Below, one piece after another: positions 35,741-50,077 of a stretch of 64,000 bases of DNA. Numbering within the stretch: the stretch's first letter is position 1; every line of letters begins with the position of its first letter. The position numbers and the translations under genes were made by a program. The stretch spans positions 16,015,501-16,079,500 of the forward strand of contig NC_090131.1 of assembly GCF_040581485.1 (NCBI RefSeq), in the 5' to 3' direction. The DNA is from Linepithema humile (taxonomy: Eukaryota; Arthropoda; Insecta; Hymenoptera; Formicidae). Below the pieces are notes generated by a model. It saw only the letters and a program-made list of their open reading frames with translations. It was not told the DNA's origin and searched no databases.

Positions 35741-38700
35741 TAGCGGCTATGGTAGCGTATTGTTCGGTGTAGGTAGATAGAGAAGTTTCGCTGCTCCTTC
35801 GGTGTTCTTGCGCGTCGCTTCTCCGTTTCAACTTGACGCGGCTCTTACGGCGGACACTTGATTAGCAAGATTATGATTACACGATACATGATAAACCACG
35901 AGATCTCGTATAAAGAGTAAGAACGTGTATACGTTCGCGTGTAAATAGTCTATCATCGTCGAGTCATTGATGTAAAAAAAAGTGCGCCCCAATTATTGTG
36001 AGGCACAGATCCTTTTTTTTTGTCCACAAACGAAAATAAGGAAAATAGCTGACAAGACGGAGGTGGACAGAGACGATGGTGCGCCTGTGTGCGATATTAA
36101 GATGTTTGGAGAGTAAACAACAGAGCGACATCGAGTGCCGCTTCGTGAGCACAACCAGTCCGTCACGCTAGCACCGCGTCAGGTGGCTTTTCGTGAACCG
36201 CCCACGGTGTGTCTTCGTGTAAACCTCGCCTCGGGTGAAGGAGAAAGAGGAGACCCCCCCCCTCCCCTCTTCTTCGCGTTCCTACCTATTCTCCGTGCGA
36301 GCGAACAAGCTCATTAATGCCGGGGCCGATTTCGCCGTCCGGCATCCCGGCGTCGCGTCATCGTTCGCGGCGAATCGAGAGAAAGAAAGCGGCTTCCGTC
36401 GCTTGTCATCGAACTCCGCGTGACCTCACGCGAACGTGAACCTTACCGGGGGCTAAGCAAACGATGAGTTTGCAAGTATCTCTCCGTGTAAATAAGATTC
36501 TTCGCGATAGACAGACACTCGGCAGACCGGCGACACCGCAAACCGCGTTCGACGGATGACAAATAATAATCGCGCAACTCGTGCGACAATCGTTGATACG
36601 AAATATCGATAAGATCGACGAACAGATTCGATGTAGCGGTGATCTCATTGCTTAGGAATGCTCCGAGCTACAGTGTGATGCTATCGACTGCGATTGTGTA
36701 ACAGTTGCATTGTGTATTATACGAAATAACAAGTCACGTGAAGGCTTTGCGCGTTTCTAACATAAAATGCAATATTTATCGATAAACTAATATTGCGTTC
36801 TTTCTTTGCAATATGATAGAAAAAATTAAATTTATGCGCTTTTGTGTGGATTTATGAATTTAAATGCTGCAATCAAATGATGCAATATGTGTTTTTAGTT
36901 ATCCAATAAGGCTGGTAACGTAAAAACATGTTACGTATATATATATATAAGATGGCAATTCACGACAATTGAATCTATCTTGCGGGAAGAACATTAACTG
37001 AATGACTAACCAATCTATTTCCGTGACTCGTGCTATTATTACGTCAATCTTGTAATAGCCAGACAGCATTGAATCACAAATCTATTCCTGCAATTTTATC
37101 GTTCTGTTGTGGAAACTCGTTGCGTTTTCGTCGTATATATCCTCGTTGAAGAAACATATCAATCTCGTCGTAACAAACTACTTATTTATCGTCGGCGATA
37201 ATCTATCGTAAAACGCGAAAACGAACAAATCGTCTTCCCAGCAACATTGTGTAGGAGTGCGCTGTAAGAATGTAGTGATTCCCCTCGGTGGGATTATGCG
37301 CAAGCGCCTAAGGTGCATCGCTATGAATGACGCAGTTAAAGTAAACATCGCCGATAAGAACTCATGCGCGGGGACGGTGGGGGGGAGAAGCGAGAAGAGA
37401 GTAAACTGAGCCGATAACGCGTGCAGGTGTCTCGATGCTGATCCACGGGAAGTCTGATGCGGTATAACCATAGCAGCTACGTTCCCGGAGCGACCGATGA
37501 CATAATCGCGGCACGTCCGAACTATGTCACCTGCATGATCGTTATCACCGCAAGTGCATGCGCGGCAAAAAGTCGACCCTTTTCCAGGTAATAGCGGGAA
37601 GGGATACCCGGCCGGAGATTTTCATTTCGCGCCGTGCTGAGCGCATCATGCGCCGCTCGCTCGCAGGATATCACTTTGTTAGATATTTCCCGTATCAGTA
37701 ATCTGTCAACGCCGAGAAACGGTGATGGCCGTTGCAATTAGGCTACATAATACCCGACGTGGCTCGACTTTGTTGAAACACACGTTTCGCCAGATCTTTG
37801 TTTTCGTAGATAAATGACGGTGCAATAAGTCGTATCTGATCTTGCCGCAATAATTACGATCGACTGATTCATAACGCGCGGGCGTGCGATCGTTACCTTT
37901 CGAAAGTTCGCGATAAAAATTGTAAAATCTGCGAATCTTTTAGCACTTGTTGAAACAAAATATCTTGTTGCATCTGCAAAAAAATTTTTATGTCTTAAGG
38001 AATATCACAAAAACATGTGGATTCGGATAATTAACTCTGTTATACTTGGAAATTATTTTTTTCTCTTAATTTTTTGTATGCTTTTCATATAATGTTATTC
38101 ATATTTAAATTAAGTTCTCGACTCTTCCGACCTTGCATATTAAATCGTCAGTTTTTCAGGATCTAAATTACTCTGTGATTTAAATTCTAGAGTAAATTAA
38201 TTCTTTCGGACAAAATAAATTTACATTGTTATGCCAGATTGTATCGACGAACGCATCGATGGTCAGCGAGATGAAAGATACGAATAGTTTCCTAATAGCA
38301 CAAAAAATTTATTGTATTTTTGGACCAAAAGAAGGATGAAATCTGTGTAAAGGCGATTGAGACGTAACGTCGCGGTGAATAGTCGAATCACAATGCGATC
38401 TAATATTGGTTTATTGACCGCATTTTCGAGAACGCGTAAATTACCTTCGCAATCGGCTGATTCATCTACCAGGTCTACCGCAGACCACCGCGCCGAGGAT
38501 TCCGAGAGTGAATCATTGATACTCAATACAGACGATAACCGCACTACGCTCGGCCACAGATCCCGTCGTGCGTAGGCACGCCGGAGCCACCGGGATCCTG
38601 TCCGGTTAGATCAGCTCTAATTTTACGAGGTACCAGAAGTAGCCGGCGGACACACGCGTTGTGTATGCGGGATTTATTTCGACCTGTCAATTCGTCATGT

Positions 38701-41700
38701 TGCGACCGCCCCGACGTGTCGCCAAATTAGTTCATCACTAAGCAGCTCTTATCATGTTTCAATCGAGAAGCCGCCGATCGCCCGATAAGCGATTGAATCA
38801 ACATCAACTATGCTACTTCCACTGAACAATGAAACTTCGGGACGGCACAAGTTATATGCTTGTTGAGAGTACAGTAATTTTTATTCGTTACTAAATTTAT
38901 GTCAATCGATAAATTCTAGTTTAATAAATTGTCAGCGTGTAAAATGGCAAAAGTATTTTTGAAGAAACTGCGAAAGCGCTTGCTAAATAACACGCGAAAC
39001 TGTACTTTCTAATTATGCCAACAAAATCTGTGTTCATAAGAAAATATATTTACTTTGGTTTTTGCTTTTCTGTATCTCATTATTTTCTTTATGGATTTTA
39101 ATCCTTTGTGCCTAAAATATATTCGTAATAAGTGCTTTGTATACCGACGAACTAAATAAAACTTTTTGGCATGCATATCCAATTCCGTTTTACATGCTCG
39201 CGATAATGAAACGTTTTGACAGGTTTCTTCCACTAGCTTTATTTTTCGCGAAACCCCTTTGGCTCTTGACGCTCACAGCTATTAGTCCCCGCTGAAAAAT
39301 AAATTATCGCGCAGGATAACCATGCAAATCATAACTTATTTTCAAATTAATCTGTGGCCTTTCATTATCGAAGGATCTAATGGATATACGATGTTCAAAA
39401 GATCGCCGAAGCGGTGCGTGGTCGTTACCGAGATTGACCGCCGTAGGAAAGCAGAATTCAAAGTGTGTGTTTACAAGGAATGACGTCACTTGCCCAGGGG
39501 GACATGTGTTGCCAGCCTGTCTGGCCGGATCGCACCGCCGGTCGTGATCCTCGATAACGAAAAAACCATGATCCTATCAGGCTCTAAGCCGTCTCGCCCT
39601 CTTCAGGTAATCGACACCTTCTATACACACGCGTGTGCAGATAGCCGGTGCAATCGCGATTATCGGCTGCAATCGATAATCGTAATAAAATTTGTTAATC
39701 TTCATCGAACTCGCGATTGCAGTGCGCGCCTTTGCAACACGCTGGGATAAGCCAGGTCACGTTAACATTTGAAGAAGTGCATCCTGTGCAGCTATACACT
39801 TTATCGCAAAGATCAGATCTCTGCAGGAATAATTAATCGAACACCGCCCACATATAATTATTAATAAGCACTAAACCTTTCGTATTAGTCTTCTCGATTA
39901 TAATCTGCAGATTAACAGCAATTAGTAAATTGCAGTGAAAGTTGTAACTAATTGTGTAATAGCGTCAAGTTGATTCTGTTTTTTATTCGAACGATATAAG
40001 AGATTTGTACAGTTCAAACGTATTTTATTAATAAATATTAAAAAATTACGAGAGTATTTATTCCGAAATTTACTGTAATTTTATATCAATTTACTTAAAA
40101 TCGATAAAACTTTTTGAAAAATATTTCCCACACAGCAAGTCTCTTTAGTAATTATTTTTAATGTTAAATGATATTTGCTACAAACATAGTTATAGTTGAA
40201 TGCGCTTGTGGAATAAATATATCATAAGAAATAGCTATCTTTAGTAGTCTACAGATGCAAAGTTCAACACATCGATTGCGTTTTAAATATTATTACCCTT
40301 ATAAAATCGCCAAGTGGCAACGTACCGCTTTCATTCATAAATTCATTTTATGCGTGTAAGTATAATATTATGTAATATTCATTGCTTTATTCTCTCAAAG
40401 TCGATCGTTTACGAGGGACTATATCGTAGAGAACGAAGGCGTGGTGGTCCCTCTTACGTTGCATTATTATCGTTTCTCCGGTGCAGAAAATGTGCACGGA
40501 TCACTTGTTACTTATTACGCAGGTATGCACCAACTGCAGCATCCAGAGCGCCTTGTCATTACACAACTATCGACAAACACGACGAAAGTATTTTCCTCCA
40601 CTTTCAGAAAGCTACGTACTGCAACAGAATAAGCCTCAGCTCCGGTTCAATGCACAAACGTGGATTTTTATTTCACGAACAAAACATCCAAATAATATAT
40701 CGCTTTCTCTCGATAAAAACACCTACGAAGATTACGAACGTATCACAATTCTATACGATACTGAAGAGACGAACAGAGATTGAATTTTTCGTAGCAAATA
40801 TGGTCTATAATACAAGAATTCATCGAGAAAGAATGACAACCACTGGCAATAATAACGTTTCTTTGCGTTCTAAGACATCATTATTGCTAGAAATGACTTC
40901 AAGTGAAACTTCAGAAATCTTTTTATTCTCGGCATTAACGGCAATCCAACACCGGAAGACAAAATAGTTATGGTTATGCTTTAGTTATTTTTACAATTAT
41001 CGATTCGCACTCTCTTGAATGGTGGTAACAATCGTGATGTCTTTGACAACAATGCGCATAATGAAGAATGAAGTAAGTGAAGGTTCGGAATACGTTGAAT
41101 AAGTGCCGTAAATGAGAGACGCGCATGAGTAGATCGATATTCTGGAATGTAGAAAAATTAAATGACACAGATATTCAACTCGCTTTCACTTTTTTTCCCT
41201 GCGATTTAACCGATTGTTTAGCGAAAGTATCAGCGCGAAGATGAAGCGTGCAAGATGAAATGAGACAGGCGCGAAAGGACAGTAGTTCGAACAAATCGCT
41301 TAATAAATCCAATCGTGACTCATGAATGGAAAACACACCGTCGTTTACTTCTTCATTAATGTATAATCGTGATAATAATCAGCTTGCCGCTGCAACAATC
41401 AATGTTGGTGGTCAATTTTCCAACCAGATTACAGATGAAAGAATCTTCTTTATAATTCAGGTTTTATTTATAGACATCAGCATCGAACCAATACTTATCC
41501 AGGATAATGACATCAGCCAAGCAGTGGCGCTTGTAATAATACTATCGATACCTTGCTGAGAAGTCGTAATTTAAGCGTATTCACTGTGCCTTCTCTCGCC
41601 GAAGTACTAGAGTCTTGCCATCATCGAACGATGATCCATCTAACCACCATAATCTCGGCTTAATATCGGAGAATATTTCATACATCTATGGTGGTGCTGC

Positions 41701-42840
41701 GCGAAGTCTTTAATCGCGAGAGTGTCTCTTCGGGATGAAACAGAGTTGGCGAATTATAAATAATGTATGAGTATACTTTTTAGACATTTTTTTTTGTCAA
41801 ACTCAATGGAGAAAATGGATTATTCGATTCTCGGCAAAAAATAAACTCGAGAAAAGACCCATGGATATTTCGACGCAGAATCATAATGTGAAGCTACTAT
41901 ATGCACATTATGCGGGACCGGTTCAGGTAACCGACCGATTTTAATGTATAGCGAACCCTGGAATTTTAAGTATCATTTAAGCATACAATAGTGCGAGACC
42001 GCCACCTACGAGCCAGCGTCGCTCTTTGGGCACGGCTCTCGAATCGTAAAATCGGGTCATAAGGTACACGTAAGATGCGTGCCCGCTCATTACCGCGGCG
42101 AATTTCGAGCGTAACGTGTCCGCGCTGCCGCGGCATAATTCGCCGAGGTGAGCGCACGTTCTGTAATTGTTCCGTTCGAGAGGCGTCGCATTACGAGTGC
42201 ACCTCTTCGCGTGATGCCGGGCTCGCTGCATTCGTGCGGCGTCACGAGCGGGAAGACAGAGAAGGGGCCTTTATTTGTCGTGGAAGTGTTAATAGCCCGG
42301 CGTAAAACTTCGGCGACGACAATACGGAGCAAAGTCCCGAGTGTGGGCGCCGAAGATATGGGCCAGCCCCGCGCGCAGCCCCATACTCCCTTCTTAATAA
42401 CGACGAATGATTATCCCGCTTAAATTGCGAGATACGCCTTGCGCGCCAGCTGCACGCTTATTCGGGAAAAGCGGCAATCAAGTACACTCGCGCGTACTTT
42501 CACGACGTTTCTGTTATTGGACCACGCCGGCGCACGTAACTGCGATTGCTGCGCATCGATTGGACACGTCGCGCCGAGAAAGTATCCGCATTAAACGAGA
42601 GTATTATAATTTTCCTCGGCGCGGTATCACGTACCTTTGCGGCGACGCAAACTTTCGCGGAGATCAAACCTCTCTCTTTCATTCTTTTTGCTACTTTCTT
42701 TTTCTTTTTCTTTATTTTCTTATTTTTTCCTTCACAAATCATGCTGAAATATTATTAGTAATATTTTTCTGCTTTTCTTTTTATTAATAAATTAATATTA
42801 TTTTGCGTATTTTTCGAAATATATAAAATGTATCGGTTCG
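35741..42840. other. Intergenic, no confident gene
   Basis: Mixed composition. A (TA)n run lies at 36935-36949 and a perfect CRE at 39481. It holds the longest single ORF of the window (40350-40967, listed separately). Other ORFs are short, overlapping and without domains. Confidence 0.5.
40350..40967 (+). CDS. 205-codon ORF, doubtful
   Basis: This is the longest uninterrupted frame in the window, from ATG at 40350 to TAG. It starts MRVSIILCNIHCFILSK, a hydrophobic N-terminus, then is basic and Cys/Arg-rich (RRERRRGGPS, FLRCRKCAR), and later Thr/Ser/Ile-rich. Two other frames of the same strand are open over the first half (63 and 100 codons), which suggests a stop-poor stretch rather than selection. 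No domain or relative recognised. An intronless gene of this size is possible, but a chance ORF is more likely. Confidence 0.15.
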   Translation: MRVSIILCNIHCFILSKSIVYEGLYRRERRRGGPSYVALLSFLRCRKCARITCYLLRRYAPTAASRAPCHYTTIDKHDESIFLHFQKATYCNRISLSSGSMHKRGFLFHEQNIQIIYRFLSIKTPTKITNVSQFYTILKRRTEIEFFVANMVYNTRIHRERMTTTGNNNVSLRSKTSLLLEMTSSETSEIFLFSALTAIQHRKTK

Positions 42841-42881
42841 CTGCGGGTTTTTGTTAAACGATCTTCCTTTCAAAAGGCTCG

Positions 42882-43046
42882 ATGGCTTCAAAAGGCTGCG
42901 CTGTGATGCGAAGTGCCGACGGACCGACCACGGCAGGTCGGCGATCTTCATCGGCCGGCGATACATCTACGTCCGCCTTCAGCCTTGCACGACGGGGAAA
43001 CCGTGTTACTTCTGTCACTCTAGTGAACGCCATAACGGACAGCGAT
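42882..43046 (+). CDS. Possible first coding exon, unknown protein
   Basis: From ATG at 42882 the frame reads MASKGCAVMRSADGPTTAGR, a Ser/Thr-rich stretch, then SLARRGNRVTSVTLVNAITD, reaching a potential donor GAT|GTAAAT at 43047. Composition is protein-like. All frames are open in this GC-rich island, including a 139-codon frame on the same strand, so the evidence is weak. No partner exon found downstream. Confidence 0.17.
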
Positions 43047-44893
43047 GTAAATTGCAGGCACAACCTGCGCCCTTATCCCGTAGGAGGAGTGCTCGCATCG
43101 GCGATCGACGTCTTCATAATGTTTTCGATGCGCTGGAATTGACTCGGCCGATCGCGACTGCAAAGATGAGAAAGCGACAAAACTTTTTCCGGCGACGGCA
43201 ACCACGTGGGCTAATAGGACACGTGATTCACCAGACTGCGTATAGTGCATCGAAACGCACATACGCGTAATATGATCGTTGTAACGGCGACATAAACTCT
43301 CAATTGATCGTAAACCCAAAAGTGAGCGTAGACGTTTGGACATACGCGAGGGTATAAATCGGTTGGCAGAAAATATCCATCGAATGACAAATGTAGGCTA
43401 AAGCCGGACATAAAGCTGAGCAACATATTATTTTGGACACAAGTGCGATATATGGCTCGTCGTCATATATCATATCACAGTAAATGTTAACCATAGAACG
43501 ATTCTAGAATTATCAACTACAATTACACGAACTTGTCTCTCGCTCGGGAATAATTCGGTAATATAATTGCAAAAAGCGACAATAAAATGCGTAACAGTTT
43601 TAGCTTTCATGAATTTCATTATTTTAATTATTATCATGGTTGTTATTATAATTATAAATTTATAATTTCAAATTCTGCATATTTTCAATGATAACATACA
43701 GATCCAAGAAGTATGTATGCGTTTGACATAAGTCGTGTACCGCAAGATTGACAAACGTGCTCTAGAATCGACCACAAAATGTGTGTGACGCCAAGCCTCG
43801 ATTCTCAGTCAGAATATTGCGCCCTTCGTTCCTTCAAAAGCCCCCTTGCGTGCGAGACAAAGATTATAGCTCGTCGCATGCATCCAGCGAACTGGCCCGA
43901 CCATCTATATTCATACGACTCGTAAATGCGGACAACTCACGGACGCCTTCTAAGCGTTCTCGATGCGCGCGGTTTCGGGTTACGCCCGAGAGAGGCCCGC
44001 CTCGGAACTTTTGTGTGTATTACAATTTGCAAGGATAAGCACCTACCGACGATTTCGATGCGTAATGGTCGCGCGCGTATGCACAAAAGGGCGATCGCGA
44101 TGGCCCGAGGCGTGTTTGACAGTGATACGTAAGATACCCACAAAAGATTCGTAGCAAGTGAAGGATACGACGCTGCACCACGCGAGATCAAGTTCTCTTC
44201 GAAGACGAGAGATAGACTGTTTTTTCCTCATTAAAAACTTGAAGAGTGATCGCAAGTAATACGTGTACTTTAAACAGCAACAGTCGTAATTTGTGATTTC
44301 TATAAATCGCAAAGCAGATTATAAACGCAACTATAATTCAGATCTTTTAGTAAAAATAATTAATTCATAAATGTTTTCTAAAGAAAAACATTTCCTTCCA
44401 ATGCTTTGCACATTAAAAATTACGTATCCGGAAAAATGACTCGATATAAATAACACGAAGAAAGTTGAAAGAGATACTAATCTAAATGACTGTACAACGC
44501 TGAGCGCAAATTAGCGCAACGGCGCTTACGCTATCGTTGTATCAACTCGTCAGTCATGACGCGTTCAAGTGACGTATGTGCTTTATGGAGCCCCGACGTA
44601 TATGGAGCGGCTCCATCCCGCCTGCCACCTTGTTAACATTAGCACCTATTCACTAATATCTCATACCTTGTTCCTACGATATTCAAACGGCGTTCTCTCC
44701 GGCGGATCTGTCGCCGGTTCGAGCGCGCGGCAATAAGTTACGCGCACGAAGGCAGCCGGCTCCGCGCGCCGAGACGTGTATATTACCGATACCGTGTCTC
44801 CGGTATTAGCCGAGAACTACGTTGTATCACGCGAGGGTACAATCACCACGTTGGATGATGTAGAGCAGTCATCGTTGTAATCGCTCATGCCTT

Positions 44894-44927
<34 letters not shown>

Positions 44928-47900
44928 GGAGGATGTCCCGTGGCCGCATTGAATCGCGCGCGGTGAATCCACGCACCACGGCCGCGTACACATCGCGTTT
45001 GTGTCGACGACGTTGGCGTATGTGCGATTTGTTGGAGGCTAAGGTCCGATCGACACAGACCGCTAAGATATATTTTATTACGTTACCGTACGGGAAGGCT
45101 CGCGGCTGCGTACGCGCCGAGGAATTAACGAGCAACAGACGCGGACAAAGGAGAGGTCGATCGAACGAGGAAATCGGTTCTCCCTACATCCGGTACAGAG
45201 CGCGCAACCTGAGAGACGTTATTGATGGTGGGGAGTAATTAGTACGTCCGCCAGAATCGTTTGTCAAGGCAGAAATATGGTTGCCCGTATCAATAAGAAG
45301 GATCACCGCGTGCCAGCGGTGAAGATTGAAACCTAATAAATCCCACTGGGACTTTACTTGGCGCGTTGATTTTGCAACAACTAGTTCGCAGTCTGCAAAC
45401 GTGTCTGCTTTTTATTCTGGTCGGCCGATAGTTTTTGTAATGCTTGTTTCGTTTCTTCTGTATACTCTGGATTGTAGCTAATTATAATAAATTTTCATAT
45501 AATTAATGATCGTAATGTATTATTAAAAGCTAGTTGCGCGCAATATTTTTCTAATAAGAAGTATTGCAGAATTATTCGATATCAATATGCTTATTTTATA
45601 CGTGGATTGGATAAAAAAAGCAAACGAGATCGAAAGAATCGTAGAAGACACGGTATCTGAAAGTAATTTTTTTTCTTTCACATTTATCTATTATTTATTC
45701 GCGCGGCTGGAAGAGCTTTTGTGATTGAGATGCATATAATTCCGGCGACACGTATGACGCAGCGAATGGGTTCAAGGTACGACTGTGAGAAAGACCTTAA
45801 GGACTCCTAGGGCGTGGGCGTGCAGACGGACGCGAGATGCAGCAGTGGGGCAAAGATGAGGACGGGTACTGTGCGCCGCCTGTTCACCGACAACGGGTTC
45901 GCCAAACCGTCGCGCGGATGAGTCGGGGCCCGAGAAACGGAACACCTGAGCTTTCGTCCTGTCCCAGCCTGACCCTTCTCTTCCTTACCCCGCTTCTTCC
46001 TCTTCCTCCCTCCCTCCCAGCCTCGTGCCATCCGGCGCGGCGGCACCTACCTATCGAATCGCACCGCGTCCTCCAGCTTTGGATACCGTGCTCGGAGTGA
46101 GGACTGCACTCGCCGAGGAAGGATGGCTTTGCACTAACTCACCCACGTGGGACGTCGCATTTCCGAACTCTCTCGTCATCGACCCTTTTAGCTCGAGCCG
46201 CCTTACACCTCGCGGAGCACCTACGAACAAGGTCGCATCCGTCGGAAGGATCGATCGCGAGATCCTGGAGGGTAACATCTGGGCCCAAGGACTAAAGTTC
46301 GATCGAAGGCCATTACACGATCAATGCTGCCGCGAAAAATACCGTTCAACGGCCCAATTTGTTTCTGGTTCACGAGCACTATCAGTCCGCACCTTATTCG
46401 CGATATCGATCTATAAAGATAACAGGTTGTTCAATGCAAATTTTTACTTACTCCTTATTCGTACATTTATACATAAAGAGAACTTATAGTTTTTTTTTTT
46501 TTTAATTTTATTCTTTCTCGCGATATATAAATTTTTCTTGTTTTATATTCTCGTCTTTTATTCAACGTATAATAATGCAACACTGGAATTGTTCTTTTTA
46601 GATTCTTTTTAGACAGAAATATAAATGAGGAAGTTTATAAGATAAATTTCCAGATGAAATTTGATGCTGTTGGCGATCTTGGATCACGTAGTAGGTTGGT
46701 TTTGACTATATAAGTCCACTCTCGCCTACCTGCTATCGCGGAATTGCTTGTTAACTTGCATTAAAAAAATAGCATTATCGAGAATCAAATATTTGTATTA
46801 GCGGAAATTAAATGATTGTATTTACTTTGCGTATTTTATTTCATATTTACAAAGAATGACAATCTCGATATAGTGACAATAAATTAATTAAAAAAATATT
46901 TCTTTCCGTATAATCGAGATTCGTATAAAATTTCGCAGACTTCCTTATTTTAGTGTCTTTACTATCGTCTGCCCGACATCCGGTTGTTCGAACAGGTGTA
47001 AAAGTAAGATAAAGCGATCTCGTTGTCTTTACTATCTAGGTTTACTAAAAGCTTTTCTTTGTCAGAGAACAACTCCTTTATCGCAATAATATCGCGAGAG
47101 ATAACCATTTGCATGATTAATAAACTTATTGGGCCATAAAAGGATAAATTCGCGCGTCGTGTCGCGTTAAAGTAAACACTGCGTTAATCGCGCCGGATTA
47201 GCGTCACTTCGGTCATCGTATCAGTCGAATTCATTATCTTATTGCATTTCACTCCTGATAACATCCACTTTCCATCGCGGAGCGGCGTATAAGCCATCTA
47301 TGGACATACTAAAGATTTCTCAAGCAAGGGTCGTCGCGCGCGTACAAAGAAAAGCTCCTGCCTTTAATTCGTCAGCGATTGACTTTTCGCTCTTTGTGAT
47401 ACCGCACCTTGTGCCACGGTATTGCCACACGCCGGCGGCTATCTCGATCCTCTTACGGAACGAGCGACGAGAAGGAAAAGGATAAGATGAATAGTACTCG
47501 TCCTATCGCGCGCAGTATTCGAGCAAAACAAATGGTACCGGAGGCCGCCTACGTCCCCCTCGGCGCCCAACGAATTATCCGCCTCTTTTCGTTCTACGTC
47601 ACTGCACGCGCTAATGATATTTTGCGACTCCGCGCACTCGTTACCGTATCAATAATTCCCTATAACATACATGACAAATATGCTTATCTATCAAAAAATT
47701 CTGCGTACCTCCCTAGCTGAGGGTATTAGAAACAATCTTTACATTTATTTGCGATCTTGACTGCTCGTGCATAAATATTGGCGACTTAACGTTTAATCGG
47801 TTCGCTGCGGTACTCAGTTACTTACGTTACGATCGCCCTTTTGCTATATTCTAAGTTTGTTAAGAATCGATAATTGATATCATACGCCGCGGGTTATAAT

Positions 47901-50077
47901 TAATATTATGTAATACGATAGTTATACGGCTATAAAGTACGTTCCGATACATAAATAATCAGTTTATATGCTGATTTTCATCATGAATTTTCTAATAATA
48001 TTAAATATCGTACCTGACATGGACTGAGATTTAATATAACTAAGATTTAATTAAATGTGCGCGTCAAATAGCAATATGGGCAATGGTATATAGTGATGTA
48101 ACGGCCCGATTTGCGCGCGTACAACACCGCAAAATTATTATGTGAAAATGCGTCATTACGGCCACCAACATGCATATATATCTTTCTTGGAAGTGTAATC
48201 TGATTTCAGATTCTATGAAAAATTGTTGCGGCTCGTTAAAACGTATTGAAAGTCACCGTGGTTCCGGCATGCCGTCAGTCTCGCCATCTAAAAGCGACAC
48301 CGTGGCCGCGCGTTCGGCGGCGATATGGAATTAGTCTCTGAGAGACCTCGCGGGCATAGGCGACATATGCGCTCGAATCGAGATCGGTGCACGCTCGTAC
48401 GTGTGTGCATACGAACGAACGCGCTCGCGCTAGGTAACGCCTCGTGAGATCGCTTATTGGTTACCAATCCCGACGCTTTTTACCCGTGAGAGAAATTGGC
48501 GCATATGGAGGTGTGGTACCAGTTCGCCGGCTAGATTTACGAGGAGACTGCCTTGAAATTATTGTCGCGCGCTCGCCTTGATTCGCTGACAGCGGGCGAC
48601 CGATAAGGACGTTCAAAATTCGCAAACGTGAAGGGAACCCGCCCGGGATCAAGGAGCTCGGAGCGATTTTTTCGACGATAAGCTTTCGCAGAGGCCCGTG
48701 CCGAGTGTCACGATGGTGCGCGCTCTCCGCGGGGAGGTGGGACAATACTATCATGATTGGAGGATGCCTGTTGCGTTGTGTTATAAATTGCAGTATGCAA
48801 ATTTAATAAGCGCGCTGAGCTACGTCGTTGCTCACGAATCTTCATCGCGCACCGAGACCGTATCGGAATCTTCTTGTAAAAGAGCGTTGATGCACGACAA
48901 GTAAAAAATTTATTAAGCGGAGTAGTATGTCGATAAAATCATCTGAATTACATCTATATTTTATAACATATCGCAATTTGATATGTAAAATTATTTATAC
49001 CAGATATTTCTTTTACAATTGGGTCAATGCTAATTTTCTAATCCAATTAGAATTTGGATTTTCTAATTACGTTCGCGAAATTTAACTTTGTACTACAATA
49101 TTAATGAAGTTAATCTAAATATTAATTTACTGCAAATATTACAGTCATTCTGCATTTTCAACTCAGTAAAATCTTTCATTCTAGAGAAACTTAAATATTC
49201 TTTAGCAGCGTAAATTCCTAGATTTCAACCGGGATGTACCCGTTTGTCAATAAATTTTCTAATACAAGAATGTGAGTAATTTGTTAAAAATAAGCGATAG
49301 TTATTTGCAGAACAGGTCTGAGTAATCTCTAGCTGATTTTAATCGTCGCGCGCGACCGATCGACGGTGGGAGAAGGAAAAAACGCGTCATCCGTTAACGA
49401 GCGCCGCGCGGCACATCGCTATCGCCGCTCTCGCATCCTCGCGGGCCCGCGGATGGACGTAATTACATCGTATCGACAGCAGGCGTGCCTGACCCGCGCA
49501 ATGCGCGACGCTCTGTGATTTACAGTTGCGCCGCTTGAATTAAATGCAATTAAGTCGCAGTAAATTACGCGCGTCCCCGCTGAGACCGGCAGATAAATCA
49601 GCGTCGTGTTTGCCTTCGCGTGTAATCGCGGTGAGGGCGACGCAGGGAAAAAGAAACCCGTGGAACAGCAAACGCAGAAAATTACGACGAGCGCGGCGAA
49701 GAGGGAAAAAGCGAGAGACGCCGGTGCAGCAGGGGGATGAAGGGGAGAAAGATGCATCGACGAAGGACGGAGGACGAGAGAGAATCGGCCGGCGGCGACG
49801 AGCACAATGCGCGCTTGCATGCACGCGCCTGTGTTTATTCTTTAAAGAATCTCTAGAATGCTGTACCGTAAGAGGGTGTGCATGCTTGCTCCAGCTACCC
49901 TCCTTCGTCCCCCGCCCCTCTCTCTTTATGCACGACTGTTTAACGATCGTCCCTCGCCCCAAGGTTCGCAAATATATATATAAACTCCCGCTACGACGCT
50001 CAGAAGGAAGAAGCGTACTACATACTTAATCTTCCGGCGGCAATCGGCCATCTTTGTCTCATTACAGAAGATTCTCG
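43047..50077. other. Intergenic, no confident gene
   Basis: GC-rich islands at 44.6-45.2, 45.8-46.4, 48.3-48.8 and 49.4-50.0 kb hold long overlapping ORFs (up to 161 codons) on both strands, Arg- or Pro/Ser-rich and without domains. A CT repeat lies at 44891-44927 and a T14 tract at about 46490. TATATAAA at 49977 is followed by a TCAGA at 50000, slightly too close for a standard TATA promoter and without a DPE. Confidence 0.5.
44891..44927. repeat. (CT)n microsatellite
   Basis: About 37 bp of near-perfect CT dinucleotides. On the opposite strand it is a GAGA-type tract that GAGA factor could bind. Confidence 0.9.

Noticed and set aside
46025..46489. 154-codon plus-strand ORF
   Set aside because: It lies in a GC-rich, stop-poor island with Pro/Arg-rich start and no ATG in good context at the 5' end; no domain recognised.
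46685..46740. let-7-like string GTAGTAGGTTG
   Set aside because: The seed differs from let-7 (CACGTAG instead of GAGGTAG) and the downstream sequence does not form a convincing hairpin.
49977..50004. TATATAAA followed by TCAGA
   Set aside because: Spacing is about 23-25 bp, short of the usual 30, and there is no DPE or downstream coding exon.
49540..50029. Overlapping 161- and 143-codon ORFs on opposite strands
   Set aside because: Both are Arg/Lys- or Ser/Pro-rich and mirror each other's openness; typical of a GC-rich non-coding island.
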